64,000 nucleotides of DNA, from the NCBI RefSeq assembly GCF_900101045.1, contig NZ_FNFN01000001.1, positions 372,001 through 436,000 of the forward strand, in the 5' to 3' direction. The notes beneath the pieces are model-generated. The model saw nothing but the letters and a program-made list of their open reading frames with translations. It ran no database searches and was not told the origin of the DNA. This DNA comes from Nocardioides sp. YR527. GTDB taxonomy: Bacteria; Actinomycetota; Actinomycetes; Propionibacteriales; Nocardioidaceae. Of the stretch, positions 9,568-17,751 are shown in pieces (within the stretch, counting starts at the first letter, position 1; each line of letters opens with the position of its first letter). The translations under genes were made by a program, and so were the position numbers.

Positions 9568-9991
9568 CCTCGATGGGGCCGGGGACGCGCTGGGTGGCGC
9601 GGATGTGGTTGCCGAAGGGGTCGCGGAAGGCGCAGTCGATGCCGTAGGGCTGCTTGGTCGGCTTGTCGGTGAACTCGACGCCCTGGGCGGAGAGGTCGTC
9701 GTAGAGCTTCTGGCAGTCGTCGGTGTTGAAGATGACCACGGCACCCATGGCGCCCTTGGTGACCAGGTCGCGCAGCTGGGCGGCAGTCGCGTCGCTGTGC
9801 GCAGGAGAGCCGCCGGGGACCTCGAGCAGCAGCTGGTGGTCGGGGTCGCCGGGAAGGTGGATGGTGAGCCAGCGCATGAAGCCCATGTCGACGTCGCTCC
9901 CGACCTCGAGCCCGAGCTTGCCGACGTAGAAGTCGAGCGCCTCGTCCTGGTCGAGCACGTAGATTCCGGTGATGTTGATGTTGGTCAGCAC
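9530..9991 (-). CDS. VOC (glyoxalase/bleomycin-resistance) family protein
   Basis: A 153-residue single VOC-domain protein with two beta-alpha-beta-beta-beta repeats: NINITGIYVLDQDEALDFYV...LGLEVG and GAMGAVVIFNTDDCQKLYDDL...GVEF, followed by FRDPFGNHI. The substrate is unknown. VOC proteins include lyases, dioxygenases and antibiotic-sequestering proteins. The start is the GTG at 9991, where homology begins. The frame stays open upstream, but that sequence is not VOC-like. An AraC-type regulator lies 47 bases upstream on the same strand, a pairing often seen for VOC genes, so the two are probably one operon. Confidence 0.88.
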   Translation of the reverse strand: MLTNINITGIYVLDQDEALDFYVGKLGLEVGSDVDMGFMRWLTIHLPGDPDHQLLLEVPGGSPAHSDATAAQLRDLVTKGAMGAVVIFNTDDCQKLYDDLSAQGVEFTDKPTKQPYGIDCAFRDPFGNHIRATQRVPGPIEVTDEDIARWSGK

Positions 9992-10038
9992 GCGACCAGT
10001 CTGCGCGCGAGGAACGCCACGCGCTTCTCCGAAACTGC

Positions 10039-10428
10039 TCAGCTCGCCGGCCGCATCCAGGCGCGGGCCACGCACCCGGGCACTGCCGGACTGTCGGCAC
10101 GCGCGCGGTAGTCGCTCGGCGAGGTGCCGACGATGTCGCGGAACGTACGGCTGAAGGTGCCGGGGCTGGAGAAGCCGACCGTGAGCGCGACGTCGGTGAC
10201 CGGGGTCGCGGTGTCGCGAAGCAGCGCCATCGACCGCTCGATCCGGCGGCGTTGCAGGTACCGATGCGGCGTCTCGCCGAAGACAGCCTTGAACCGGCGG
10301 CTGAAGTGCGCGGGGGAGACGTACGCGACCCGGGCTATCGCGGCGACGTCGAGCGGCTCGGCGTAGTGCCGGTCCATGGCATCACGCGCCCGCAGCAGGC
10401 GACGGTTCTCGTCCTCGCGCGGCGTCAT
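10039..10428 (-). CDS. AraC-family transcriptional regulator (DNA-binding domain only)
   Basis: A 129-residue protein consisting almost only of the two helix-turn-helix motifs of AraC regulators: DVAAIARVAYVSPAHFSRRFKAV with GETPHRYLQRRRIE, then PVTDVALTVGFSSPGTFSRTFRDIVG with SPSDYR. No ligand-binding domain is fused, as in the SoxS/MarA class. It probably regulates itself and the VOC gene 47 bases downstream (inference from context). Upstream lies the palindromic element at 10445-10589. Confidence 0.9.
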   Translation of the reverse strand: MTPREDENRRLLRARDAMDRHYAEPLDVAAIARVAYVSPAHFSRRFKAVFGETPHRYLQRRRIERSMALLRDTATPVTDVALTVGFSSPGTFSRTFRDIVGTSPSDYRARADSPAVPGCVARAWMRPAS

Positions 10429-10444
10429 GTGCCCGAGCCTATGC

Positions 10445-10589
10445 CCGCTGGTCGAGCCGCGAGGCCGCTTGCGGTCGAGCGTGTCGAGACCAACACAGTC
10501 CTATCGAGCGCGACATCTGACCGTGTTGGTCTCGACACGCCTTCGCCTAGCGGCTCCGAGGTCTGAACGAAGTGGCCTTCGACCAGCGG
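10445..10589. repeat. large imperfect palindromic intergenic element
   Basis: The ends match as an 11-bp perfect inverted repeat (CCGCTGGTCGA at 10445-10455, TCGACCAGCGG at 10579-10589). Inside is an 18-bp perfect inverted repeat (10479-10496 and 10523-10540, containing GTGTCGAGACCAACAC). The element fills the gap between the araC start and the acyl-CoA dehydrogenase stop. GGTCGAG...GTGTCGAGACC words resemble the dispersed intergenic repeats common in Nocardioides-type genomes. It could act as a terminator for the dehydrogenase transcript. Confidence 0.75.
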
Positions 10590-10596
10590 GGAGCTG

Positions 10597-11754
10597 TCAC
10601 AGACCCATGTCCTTGGCGATGATCAGCTTCATGACCTCGGAGGTGCCGCCGTAGATGCGGTTGACGCGGTTGTCGGCGTAGAGGCGGGCGATCGGGTACT
10701 CGTTCATGTAGCCGTAGCCGCCGTGGAGCTGGAGGCAGCGGTCGATGACCCGGTGGGCGACCTCGGTGCAGAACAGCTTGGCCGAAGCGGCCTCCGCAGC
10801 GGTGAGGGTGCCGGCATCCTCGGCCTCGATCGCGCGGTCGACCACGGCCTCGGCGGCGTCGACCTCGGCCTTGCACGCGGCCAGCTCGAACTTGGTGTTC
10901 TGGAAGGAGGCGACGGTGGTGCCGAAGACCTTGCGGTCGTGGACGTAGGCCTTGGCGAACTCGACGGCGGCCGCGGCCTGGGCGTAGGCGCCGACAGCGA
11001 TGCCGAGCCGCTCGACGGGGAGGTTCTGGCCGAGGTAGGAGAAGCCCTTGCCGACCTCGCCGAGGACGTCCTCGACCGGTACGTGCACGTCGGTGAAGGA
11101 GAGCTCGGCGGTGTCGGAGACCTTGAGCCCGAGCTTGTCGAGCTTGCGGCCGACCTCATAGCCCGGCAGCGAGGTGTCGACGGCGAGCAGGGTGATCCCG
11201 CCACGCCGGTCGTCGGCGGAGGCCGGCGCGGTGCGGGCACAGACGATCACCCGGTCGGCGTTGACGCCGCCGGTGATGAAGGTCTTGGCGCCGTTGAGGA
11301 CGTAGTGCTTGCCGTCCTCGGTGAGCTTCGCCGAGGTGAGCATGCCGGCGAGGTCGGAGCCGGTGCCCGGCTCGGTCATCGCGATCGCCCACATCTCCTC
11401 GCCGGCGACGAAGCCGGGCATCCAACGCTCCATCTGCTCCTTCGTGCCGAGCTTGAGCAGGTAGGGCAGGCAGAGGCCGACGTGGGTGCTCGAGCCGCCG
11501 AAGGAGACACCGGCGCGGGCGAGCTCCTCGGTGATGACGGCGGAGTACTTGAACGACTCGATCCCGGCGCCGCCGTACTCCTCGGGCACCTGGATGCCCC
11601 ACACCCCGAGCTCGCCGAGCTTCAGGTAGAAGTCGTGGGGGACGATCCCGGCCGAGTACCACTCCTCGTAGACGGGGGTGACCTCCTTCTCGATGAACGA
11701 GCGGATGGTCTCGCGGAAGGACTGGTGGTCCTCGGTGTAGATGGTGCGGCGCAT
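10597..11754 (-). CDS. acyl-CoA dehydrogenase
   Basis: FAD-dependent alpha,beta-dehydrogenation of an acyl-CoA, 385 residues, with the N-terminal helical domain, the middle beta domain (AIAMTEPGTGSDLAGM, TFITGG) and the C-terminal four-helix domain. The C-terminal motif is IYGGTSEVMKLIIAKDMGL. The YEGTS glutamate that is the base in medium- and short-chain enzymes is Gly here, so the base probably lies elsewhere, as in long-chain and isovaleryl-CoA types. The start at 11754 is preceded by GAGGAG. A TetR gene lies 35 bases upstream on the same strand, suggesting a regulated tetR-acad operon for fatty or branched acyl catabolism. Confidence 0.93.
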   Translation of the reverse strand: MRRTIYTEDHQSFRETIRSFIEKEVTPVYEEWYSAGIVPHDFYLKLGELGVWGIQVPEEYGGAGIESFKYSAVITEELARAGVSFGGSSTHVGLCLPYLLKLGTKEQMERWMPGFVAGEEMWAIAMTEPGTGSDLAGMLTSAKLTEDGKHYVLNGAKTFITGGVNADRVIVCARTAPASADDRRGGITLLAVDTSLPGYEVGRKLDKLGLKVSDTAELSFTDVHVPVEDVLGEVGKGFSYLGQNLPVERLGIAVGAYAQAAAAVEFAKAYVHDRKVFGTTVASFQNTKFELAACKAEVDAAEAVVDRAIEAEDAGTLTAAEAASAKLFCTEVAHRVIDRCLQLHGGYGYMNEYPIARLYADNRVNRIYGGTSEVMKLIIAKDMGL

Positions 11755-11789
11755 GTCAGTGCTATCTCCTCGAGTGCAACTTGTAGGGG

Positions 11790-12395
11790 TCAGGGGCGGA
11801 CGCCGACGACGCGGAGCGCCAGGTCGGCATAGAAGTCGGCGAGGGCATCGGGGGTCCAGGAGCCGTCGTCGCGGTACCACCGGGCCAGGTCGATGCCGAG
11901 GGAGAGCAGGGCGGTCGCGGCCTTGGCGGGGTCGGGGGTGTCGAAGTCGCCGCTGCGTACGCCTTCCTCGACGACCTCACGCATGACGGTGTCGATGGCG
12001 CGGCGCAGTCCGGCGATCTCGCGGAAGTGCTCCTCGGTCAACGCGGCGAGCTCGTAGTTGATGACCCGGGCCGTCGTGTGGGAGCGCGCGTGGAAGAGGA
12101 CATAGGTCCGTACGGCGGCCGCGACCCGTTCGGCGGGCGTGGCGTCGGTGCAGGTCGCTTCGGTGACCGCCTCGAGGATCACCTCGTGGCCGCGCACCGC
12201 GATCGCGTGCAGGAGCTCCTCCTTGGAGCGGTGGTGGACGTAGACCGCGGCCGGGCTCAGCCCGGCCGCCGTGGCGATGTCGCGGGTGCTGGTGCCGTGG
12301 AACCCCTTGGCGGAGAAGGCCTGGACCGCCGCATCGAGCAGACGGGCACGGCTACGGTCGCCGCGCGCCTGGGTGCTGGTGCGGAGCTCGTTCAT
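11790..12395 (-). CDS. TetR-family transcriptional regulator
   Basis: A 201-residue repressor-type regulator. The helix-turn-helix is at about residues 30-60 (STRDIATAAGLSPAAVYVHHRSKEELL), followed by an all-helical ligand domain of the kind seen in regulators of acyl-CoA metabolism. The ATG at 12395 is used because homology begins just after it. The frame extends further upstream but is non-conserved in character. It lies directly upstream of the acyl-CoA dehydrogenase. A 14-bp inverted repeat 51 bases before its start is a likely self-operator, and the ligand may be an acyl-CoA (inference). Confidence 0.92.
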   Translation of the reverse strand: MNELRTSTQARGDRSRARLLDAAVQAFSAKGFHGTSTRDIATAAGLSPAAVYVHHRSKEELLHAIAVRGHEVILEAVTEATCTDATPAERVAAAVRTYVLFHARSHTTARVINYELAALTEEHFREIAGLRRAIDTVMREVVEEGVRSGDFDTPDPAKAATALLSLGIDLARWYRDDGSWTPDALADFYADLALRVVGVRP

Positions 12396-12446
12396 CAGGC
12401 ATCCTCGTGTCGGAGTCGTGGCTGTCGGATCCAGTGTCGCACAATA

Positions 12447-12460
12447 TAAGTGACCGCTTA
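12447..12460. promoter_or_regulatory. candidate TetR operator
   Basis: TAAGTGACCGCTTA is an inverted repeat (TAAGTG / CGCTTA, one mismatch) lying between the divergent tetR and aroQ genes. On the minus strand it is followed at once by TATATTGT, a plausible -10 for tetR, so a bound repressor would cover the -35 region. The A/T-rich core stands out from the GC-rich surroundings. Confidence 0.55.
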
Positions 12461-12486
12461 GATTTGGTTCGTGACAGGATGACCCG

Positions 12487-12942
12487 GTGAGCAAGAAGCT
12501 GCAGCCGGTCCTGGTCCTCAACGGCCCCAACCTCGGACGACTCGGGAAGCGTCAGCCCGAGATCTACGGGCACACCACCCACGACGAGCTCGCCGCGATG
12601 TGCGTCGGCTGGGGTCATGCGCTCGGCTTCGCCGTGGACGTACGTCAGACCAACCACGAGGGCGACATGGTCGACTGGCTCAACGCCGCGGCCGACAAGG
12701 GCGTCCCGGTCGTGCTCAACGCGGCCGCCTGGACCCACTACTCCTACGCCATCTACGACGCCTGCGCGCAGCTGACCGCCCCGCTCGTCGAGGTGCACAT
12801 CTCCGAGCCGCTCGAGCGGCCCGAGGTCTTCCGGCACACCAGCGTCATCACCCCGCACGCGGTCGCGGTCGTCGCGGGCAAGGGCATCGACGGCTACCAC
12901 GAGGCGCTCTCGGTGATCGCCGAGAAGCTCGTCGACGCCTGA
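12487..12942 (+). CDS. aroQ: 3-dehydroquinate dehydratase, type II
   Basis: Converts 3-dehydroquinate to 3-dehydroshikimate by the type II enolate mechanism, as a dodecamer in known members. The 151-residue protein has LNGPNLGRLGKRQPEIYG (with the catalytic Arg and Tyr) at residues 11-28, RQTNHEGDMVDWL, LNAAAWTHYSYAI, and EVHISEP with the catalytic His. It starts at GTG. It supplies the step between AroB and AroE and completes the aroE-C-K-B-Q set of this window, although it is separated from aroB by about 3.5 kb. Confidence 0.96.
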   Translation: MSKKLQPVLVLNGPNLGRLGKRQPEIYGHTTHDELAAMCVGWGHALGFAVDVRQTNHEGDMVDWLNAAADKGVPVVLNAAAWTHYSYAIYDACAQLTAPLVEVHISEPLERPEVFRHTSVITPHAVAVVAGKGIDGYHEALSVIAEKLVDA

Positions 12943-13011
12943 CCTGACCCATATTGGCGATCGCCGCCGCCTGACTCCTGGCCGGCCGACTTCCGGGGCC
13001 ACGGTGAGCAC

Positions 13012-13599
13012 ATGGGTCGGCTGCTGGCAGGTCTCGCGCGGGTCCTCGCCGTGCTGCTCGCCGGCGGGGTGCTCGGCGCGCTGATCGGTGGCGTCGGCGG
13101 GCGGGTCGTGATGTACCTGCTGATCCGGCTCAGTCCGGAGGCCGACGGCGTCACCAGCGACGACGGGTTCGAGATGGGCCGGTTCACTCTGGACGGCTCG
13201 CTGAACCTCGTCGTGGTCGGCACGGTGCTCGGCGTCGTCGGCGCGGTGGTCTACCTGGCCATCCGGTGGCTGCTGTTCGGGCCGTGGTGGTTCCGCGTCC
13301 TCAGCGTCACCCTCGCCGCCGGCGTCGGCGTGGGCAACATCATCGTCCACACCGACGGCGTCGACTTCAGCCTGCTCCAGCCCGCCTTGGTCTCGGTGAT
13401 GGCGTGCGTGGCGATCCCGGCGGCGTACGGTGCCGCCCTGACCGTCGTCGCGGAGCGATGGATCCTGGCTGCCTGGCCCGTTCCGCCGGAGACCGGGGCA
13501 GTGGGGCGCGCCACGCTGTGGGTGTTGCGCGCGGTGGCGCTGGCCGTCGGCGTACTGTCGCTGGTGGATCTCGCCGGGAAGACCGCGGTCGTTGCTTGA
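13012..13599 (+). CDS. uncharacterised four- to five-helix membrane protein
   Basis: A 195-residue hydrophobic protein with likely membrane segments at about 7-38 (VLAVLLAGGVLGALIGGVGG), 65-87, 94-112, 122-148 and 165-185. An extracytoplasmic loop contains SPEADGVTSDDGFEMGRF. No family was recognised. It starts at ATG 69 bases after aroQ and precedes efp by 127 bases. A role cannot be deduced from its neighbours. Confidence 0.75.
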   Translation: MGRLLAGLARVLAVLLAGGVLGALIGGVGGRVVMYLLIRLSPEADGVTSDDGFEMGRFTLDGSLNLVVVGTVLGVVGAVVYLAIRWLLFGPWWFRVLSVTLAAGVGVGNIIVHTDGVDFSLLQPALVSVMACVAIPAAYGAALTVVAERWILAAWPVPPETGAVGRATLWVLRAVALAVGVLSLVDLAGKTAVVA

Positions 13600-13635
13600 T
13601 TCGGCCCTGTGCGGACTCGCGGATAGGATTCTCCG

Positions 13636-13702
13636 AGGCCCTTCGGGGCCCTACGAACCTTGACGGACATTGACAATTGAAGCCTGCATCGGTGCAGGTC
13701 AA
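13636..13702 (+). promoter_or_regulatory. efp 5' leader with two hairpins
   Basis: A bulged GC hairpin with a TTCG loop (13636-13652) may end the upstream transcript. Next, 13677-13702 forms TTGA-ag-CCTGCA-tcgg-TGCAGG-TCAA, a 10-bp stem with a 2-nt bulge and a tetraloop, 24 bases before the efp start. TTGACG and TTGACA hexamers between the hairpins could be -35 elements. Regulation through the second hairpin is possible but unproven. Confidence 0.4.
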
Positions 13703-13726
13703 AGAGACGAAGGCTGACGGACGGTT

Positions 13727-14293
13727 ATGGCGACGACGAACGACCTCAAGAACGGCATGGTGCTGAAGATCGAGGGCCAGCTCTGGCAGGTGGTCGAGTT
13801 CCAGCACGTGAAGCCCGGCAAGGGTCCGGCTTTCGTCCGCACCAAGCTGAAGAACGTCGAGTCGGGCAAGAACGTCGACAAGACCTTCAACGCCGGCACC
13901 AAGGTCGAGACCGCCACGGTCGACCGCCGCTCGTTCCAGTACCTCTACAACGACGGCTCGAACTTCGTCTTCATGGACGTCGCCGACTTCGACCAGGTCG
14001 AGGTCGACCCGGAGATCATCGGCGACAGCGCCGGCTTCCTCCTGGAGAACCAGGAGGTCATCCTGGCCACCAACGAGGGCCGGGTGCTCTTCGTCGAGCT
14101 TCCGCCGTCGGTCGAGCTCGTCATCTCCTACACCGAGCCCGGTGTCATGGGCGACTCGGCCACCGGCCGCACCAAGCCCGCCACCCTGGAGACCGGCGCC
14201 GAGATCCAGGTGCCGCTCTTCATCGAGCAGGGCGAGAAGATCAAGGTCGACACCCGCGAGGGCGGTTCCTACCTCTCCCGCGTCAAGGGCTGA
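13727..14293 (+). CDS. efp: translation elongation factor P
   Basis: Binds the ribosome between the P and E sites and relieves stalling at polyproline. The 188-residue protein has the three beta-barrel domains of EF-P. Domain I carries the conserved loop [18 protein letters not shown], whose tip lysine (about residue 32) is the site modified in other bacteria. No epmA/epmB-type modification gene is nearby. nusB follows after 3 bases, the usual actinobacterial efp-nusB pair. Pro-rich proteins encoded in this window, such as MltG and the ParA-like protein, are the kind of targets that need EF-P. Confidence 0.97.
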   Translation: MATTNDLKNGMVLKIEGQLWQVVEFQHVKPGKGPAFVRTKLKNVESGKNVDKTFNAGTKVETATVDRRSFQYLYNDGSNFVFMDVADFDQVEVDPEIIGDSAGFLLENQEVILATNEGRVLFVELPPSVELVISYTEPGVMGDSATGRTKPATLETGAEIQVPLFIEQGEKIKVDTREGGSYLSRVKG

Positions 14294-14296
14294 CCT

Positions 14297-14710
14297 GTGG
14301 CTCACGTCGCCACCGCCCGCACCAAGGCCCGTAAGCGCGCGCTCGACCTGCTCTTCGCCGCTGAGGCCCGTGGACTCTCCGCCGGTGATCTGCTCGACCA
14401 GCAGATCCGCGAGGGTGAGGTGCCCAACAACCCGTTCACGGTCAAGCTCGTCCGTGGTGTGGTCGCCGAGTCCGAGCGCATCGACGTCCTGATCGCGGCC
14501 TTCGCCAAGGACTGGTCGCTGGCCCGGATGCCCGCGGTCGACCGTAACGTGCTGCGCCTCGGCGTCTGGGAGCTCATCGACGGCGACGTAGCCGCCGAGG
14601 TCGCGATCAGCGAGGCCACCGCCTTGGTGACCGAGCTGTCGACCGACGACTCGCCGTCCTTCGTCAACGGTGTGCTCGCCGCGGTCGCGAAGGACCTCGC
14701 CAAGGCCTGA
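14297..14710 (+). CDS. nusB: transcription antitermination factor NusB
   Basis: An all-helical RNA-binding protein that binds boxA with NusE/S10 and supports rRNA antitermination. The 137-residue protein shows the N-terminal KARKRALDLLFAAEARG, the middle KDWSLARMPAVDRNVLRLGVWEL and the C-terminal AISEATALVTELSTDDSPSFVNGVLA signatures. The GTG start lies 3 bases after the efp stop. A strong hairpin (14724-14756) follows, so efp-nusB probably ends here. Confidence 0.96.
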   Translation: MAHVATARTKARKRALDLLFAAEARGLSAGDLLDQQIREGEVPNNPFTVKLVRGVVAESERIDVLIAAFAKDWSLARMPAVDRNVLRLGVWELIDGDVAAEVAISEATALVTELSTDDSPSFVNGVLAAVAKDLAKA

Positions 14711-14723
14711 TCGGCATGAGACG

Positions 14724-14756
14724 TACGCCTGTCCGGGAGCGTTCCGGGCAGGCGTA
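14724..14756 (+). terminator. hairpin terminator after nusB
   Basis: TACGCCTG (14724-14731) pairs with CAGGCGTA (14749-14756), extended inward by a G-T wobble and four more pairs around an 8-nt loop. No long T tract follows. Confidence 0.65.
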
Positions 14757-14884
14757 GCGTCATTTCAGGGTGCGGCGCGACGCGTGTGTTTTCCGGTTAT
14801 CGACGATTGCTTCGGTCGGGACCGTATGTTTGGACCCAAGGCTGAGATGGAGGCCGTAACCCAGCACCCGTATTCGGAGAGCGC

Positions 14885-16066
14885 ATGACGCAGGAGAACA
14901 ACCCCTACGACGAGCCGGACTCGCGCACCCGGCCGACCGGAGCACCCTCGCACTGGGTGACGCCGCCTCCGCCGCAGACGGCGGGACGGCCGCCGACGCC
15001 CCCGGCACAGCCCCGTCCCGACCCGAGTCAGGAGGCGACTCGCATCACCAACCCACAGGTCACCACGACACCCGCTCCGCCCCCTCCGGTGGCGGTGACG
15101 CCGCCGCCTCCGGGCGTCCACGGCCTCGAGGTCCCCAGCGCGACCGACTTCCTCGACCGGCGCGCTGAGTCGGCCGGATTCGGTCCCGCGACCTGGGGCT
15201 GGCGAGGCGCGATCCGCAAGATGTCCGGCGGGCTGATCAGCCCCAAGATGGGCCAGGCCGAGGTCGCCTACGAGCAGGACCGGGCGATGATCCAACGCGA
15301 CTTCGACGGGCCGCGCACCATCGTCTTCATCAACCCCAAGGGCGGCGCCGCCAAGACCACCGGCGTGCTGGCGGCCGGCTACACCTTCGGCACCGTACGT
15401 GGTGGCGGGATCGTGGCCTGGGACAACAACGAGACCCGCGGCACCCTCGGCATCCGTGGCATGCGGAGCACCCACCGCAACACCACCCGCGAGCTGCTCG
15501 ACAACCTGGCCGCGTTCAACAACGTGCACCAGTCCCGCATCGGCGACCTCGGTGCCTTCGTACGTTCCCAGGGTGACGCCCACTTCGACGTGCTCGCCTC
15601 CGACGAGCGCCCCGACGTCACCGGCCAGATCCACGCCGACGACTTCGGGCAGGTGCACCAGCTCCTGGAGCGTTTCTACAAGGTGATCCTGGTCGACACC
15701 GGCAACAACATGCGCGCCGAGAACTGGCTGGCCGCCGCCGACACCGCCGACCTGCTGGTGGTGACCTCGACGGTGCGCGAGGACACCGGCTACAGCGGCC
15801 TGTGGATGCTCGACGCGCTCCAGGAGTCGGGCTACGCCGACCTCAAGCTGAAGACGATCACCGTGCTCTCCGACCCGTCCCCGAAGGTCGACACCAACCT
15901 GGCTCGTGACCTCACCGAGGTCTACCAGCAGCGCACCCGAGGGGTCTACCGGGTCCCGTTCGACCCGGTGCTCGTCGCCGGGTCCACGGTCCAGTACTCC
16001 CAGCTCTCGGAGGACACCAAGATGTCGTGGCTGAAGGCCTGCGCTGGGATGGCGCACGCTCTCTAG
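14885..16066 (+). CDS. ParA/MinD-family ATPase with Pro-rich N terminus
   Basis: A 393-residue protein with a disordered Pro/Thr-rich N terminus (about residues 1-75) followed by a SIMIBI-class P-loop ATPase. Walker A is the deviant ParA form NPKGGAAKTT (about 151-160). VILVDTGNNM is the Walker B region and DTADLLVVTSTV follows. Actinobacterial relatives with Pro-rich heads include the ESX-linked EspI-type ATPases and MinD-like proteins linked to septum, flagellum or secretion. No ESX or parB gene is adjacent, so the process is not known. A lone gene between the nusB terminator and the oxidoreductase. Confidence 0.85.
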   Translation: MTQENNPYDEPDSRTRPTGAPSHWVTPPPPQTAGRPPTPPAQPRPDPSQEATRITNPQVTTTPAPPPPVAVTPPPPGVHGLEVPSATDFLDRRAESAGFGPATWGWRGAIRKMSGGLISPKMGQAEVAYEQDRAMIQRDFDGPRTIVFINPKGGAAKTTGVLAAGYTFGTVRGGGIVAWDNNETRGTLGIRGMRSTHRNTTRELLDNLAAFNNVHQSRIGDLGAFVRSQGDAHFDVLASDERPDVTGQIHADDFGQVHQLLERFYKVILVDTGNNMRAENWLAAADTADLLVVTSTVREDTGYSGLWMLDALQESGYADLKLKTITVLSDPSPKVDTNLARDLTEVYQQRTRGVYRVPFDPVLVAGSTVQYSQLSEDTKMSWLKACAGMAHAL

Positions 16067-16077
16067 CCATGGGCCGC

Positions 16078-16083
16078 TAACGT
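16078..16083 (+). promoter_or_regulatory. -10 element, probable leaderless promoter
   Basis: TAACGT ends 7 bases before the ATG at 16091. Confidence 0.5.
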
Positions 16084-16090
16084 CGGAGTC

Positions 16091-17101
16091 ATGCGCGCAG
16101 TCGTCTACTCCGAGAACGGTCCCTCCTCCGCCATGCGTCTGACCGATCGCCCGGTGCCGAAGCCCGGCCCGGGCGAGGTCCTGGTCAGGCTGGTGCGGGC
16201 CGGCGTCAACCCCACCGACTGGAAGGTACGCGCCGGCCTGAGCGCCACCCTCACGACTCCCGAGGCGACCCCGGGTCAGGACGGTGCCGGCGTGGTCGAG
16301 GAGATCGGCGCGGGCGTCACCACCCACATCGTCGGTCAGCCGGTGTGGCTCTTCATGGTCCAGCACGGGCAGGCCTGGGGCACCGCGGCGGAGTACGTCA
16401 CCGTCCCGGCCCACAAGGCGGTCGAGCTGGCCGAGGGCGCCTCCTACGACCTCGGCGCCTCGCTCGGCGTCCCGGCGATGACGGCCCACCGGGCGCTCAC
16501 CTCCGGCGCGGTGGAGCGGGTCGCCCCAGGGTCGTTCGACGGCCTCACCGTCCTCGTCCACGGCGGTGCCGGGGCGGTCGGCAACGCGGCGATCCAGCTC
16601 GCCGTGTGGGCAGGGGCGAGGGTGATCACCACGGTCAGCTCGGCGGAGAAGGCCGCGCTGGCGAAGACCGCCGGCGCGCACCACATCGTCAACTACCGCG
16701 AGGGCGACGCGGCCGCGGCGATCCGCGAGATCGCGCCCGACGGCGTCGATCTGATCGTCGAGGTCGCCCCGGCGGTCAACAACGACCTGGACCGCGCGGT
16801 CATCGCCAAGCGCGGCACGATCGCGATCTACGCCAACAACGGTGGCGACGAGCTCACCATGCCGCTGCGGGCGACCTTCTCGCTCAACCTGCGCTACCAG
16901 TTCATCCAGCTCTACGGCATCGAGCCGGAGCAGATCCAGGCCGCGGCCGACGACGTCGCCGCCGCCGTGGCGGCAGGGGCGCTGCGCGTGGGGCCGGAGG
17001 GCGGCGTACCTCTTCACCACTACCGACTCGAGGAGACCGCCGCCGCCCACGACGCGGTCGAGGCTGGTGCGGTCGGGAAAGTGCTGATCGACCTGGAGTG
17101 A
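16091..17101 (+). CDS. zinc-less MDR-family NADPH:quinone oxidoreductase
   Basis: A 336-residue medium-chain dehydrogenase/reductase of the QOR branch. The N-terminal GroES-like domain has [18 protein letters not shown] and [12 protein letters not shown]. The Rossmann domain has [18 protein letters not shown] (about 156-173) and YRIEE-like C-terminal residues ([15 protein letters not shown]). The Zn-binding Cys cluster of alcohol dehydrogenases is absent. It probably reduces quinones or other enones with NADPH. The stop precedes the pyrR promoter by only a few bases, but pyrR has its own leader. Confidence 0.9.
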   Translation: MRAVVYSENGPSSAMRLTDRPVPKPGPGEVLVRLVRAGVNPTDWKVRAGLSATLTTPEATPGQDGAGVVEEIGAGVTTHIVGQPVWLFMVQHGQAWGTAAEYVTVPAHKAVELAEGASYDLGASLGVPAMTAHRALTSGAVERVAPGSFDGLTVLVHGGAGAVGNAAIQLAVWAGARVITTVSSAEKAALAKTAGAHHIVNYREGDAAAAIREIAPDGVDLIVEVAPAVNNDLDRAVIAKRGTIAIYANNGGDELTMPLRATFSLNLRYQFIQLYGIEPEQIQAAADDVAAAVAAGALRVGPEGGVPLHHYRLEETAAAHDAVEAGAVGKVLIDLE

Positions 17102-17104
17102 GGA

Positions 17105-17154
17105 TAGGGTTGGCCCGATCCTTTAACGAGCCGTCCCGTGAGGCGGAGAAGGAG
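17105..17154 (+). promoter_or_regulatory. pyrR promoter and PyrR-binding leader hairpin
   Basis: TAGGGT (17105-17110) is a likely -10 that would start the RNA at about 17117. The RNA then folds as CCTT (17120-17123) with AAGG (17149-17152) and CCG (17131-17133) with CGG (17144-17146) around the loop TCCCGTGAGG. The loop matches the known PyrR recognition sequence UCCnGnGAGG. The outer strand AAGGAG is the Shine-Dalgarno of pyrR, so UMP-PyrR binding would block translation, as described for Mycobacterium smegmatis. A near copy precedes carA. Confidence 0.8.
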
Positions 17155-17163
17155 ACCACAACC

Positions 17164-17751
17164 TTGTCTGATGCTGTCCCAGCTGTTGTCTCAGAGCCGT
17201 CGACCGATGGTCGCGTCGTGCTCGATGCCCGTGACATCTCCCGGGCGCTGACCCGGATCTCCCACGAGATCCTGGAGCGCAACCGCGATGCCGAAGACCT
17301 GGTGCTGCTGGGTCTGCACACCCGTGGGGTGCCGCTGGCCAAGCGGATCGCCGCGCGGATCGAGGCCGCCGAAGGCCATCCGGTCGCGCACGGCGCGCTC
17401 GACGTGACGATGTACCGCGACGACCTGCGCACCCATCCCACCCGCGCCCCGCACCACACCGAGATCCCGCCCGGCGGCATCGACGGCAAGACCGTGGTAC
17501 TGGTCGACGACGTGCTCTTCTCGGGCCGCACCGTCCGTGCCGCGCTCGACGCCCTCGCCGACTACGGCCGCCCTGCCGTCGTACGCCTGGCCGTTCTCGT
17601 CGACCGCGGCCACCGGCAGCTGCCGATCCGGGCCGACCACGTCGGCAAGAACCTCCCCACCGCCCGCTCCGAGCGGGTCGGGCTGCGCCTGGAGGAGATC
17701 GACGGCATCGACGAGGTACGCATCGTCGAGCTCGAGGGGGTGCCCGCATGA
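17164..17751 (+). CDS. pyrR: bifunctional pyr operon regulator PyrR / uracil phosphoribosyltransferase
   Basis: RNA-binding regulator of pyrimidine genes with residual uracil phosphoribosyltransferase activity, 195 residues. The PRPP-binding motif is [21 protein letters not shown], and [22 protein letters not shown] and the flexible-loop region [13 protein letters not shown] are family signatures. The start is a TTG at 17164, ten bases after AAGGAG. The frame is open far upstream inside the oxidoreductase gene, but that part is not PyrR-like. It overlaps pyrB by four bases and is likely autoregulated through the leader hairpin. Confidence 0.95.
   Translation: MSDAVPAVVSEPSTDGRVVLDARDISRALTRISHEILERNRDAEDLVLLGLHTRGVPLAKRIAARIEAAEGHPVAHGALDVTMYRDDLRTHPTRAPHHTEIPPGGIDGKTVVLVDDVLFSGRTVRAALDALADYGRPAVVRLAVLVDRGHRQLPIRADHVGKNLPTARSERVGLRLEEIDGIDEVRIVELEGVPA

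Noticed and set aside
14885..16066. Chromosome-partition ParA
   Set aside because: There is no parB or parS-like site nearby, and the Pro-rich head and divergent core fit ESX/MinD-like ATPases better than the chromosomal ParA.
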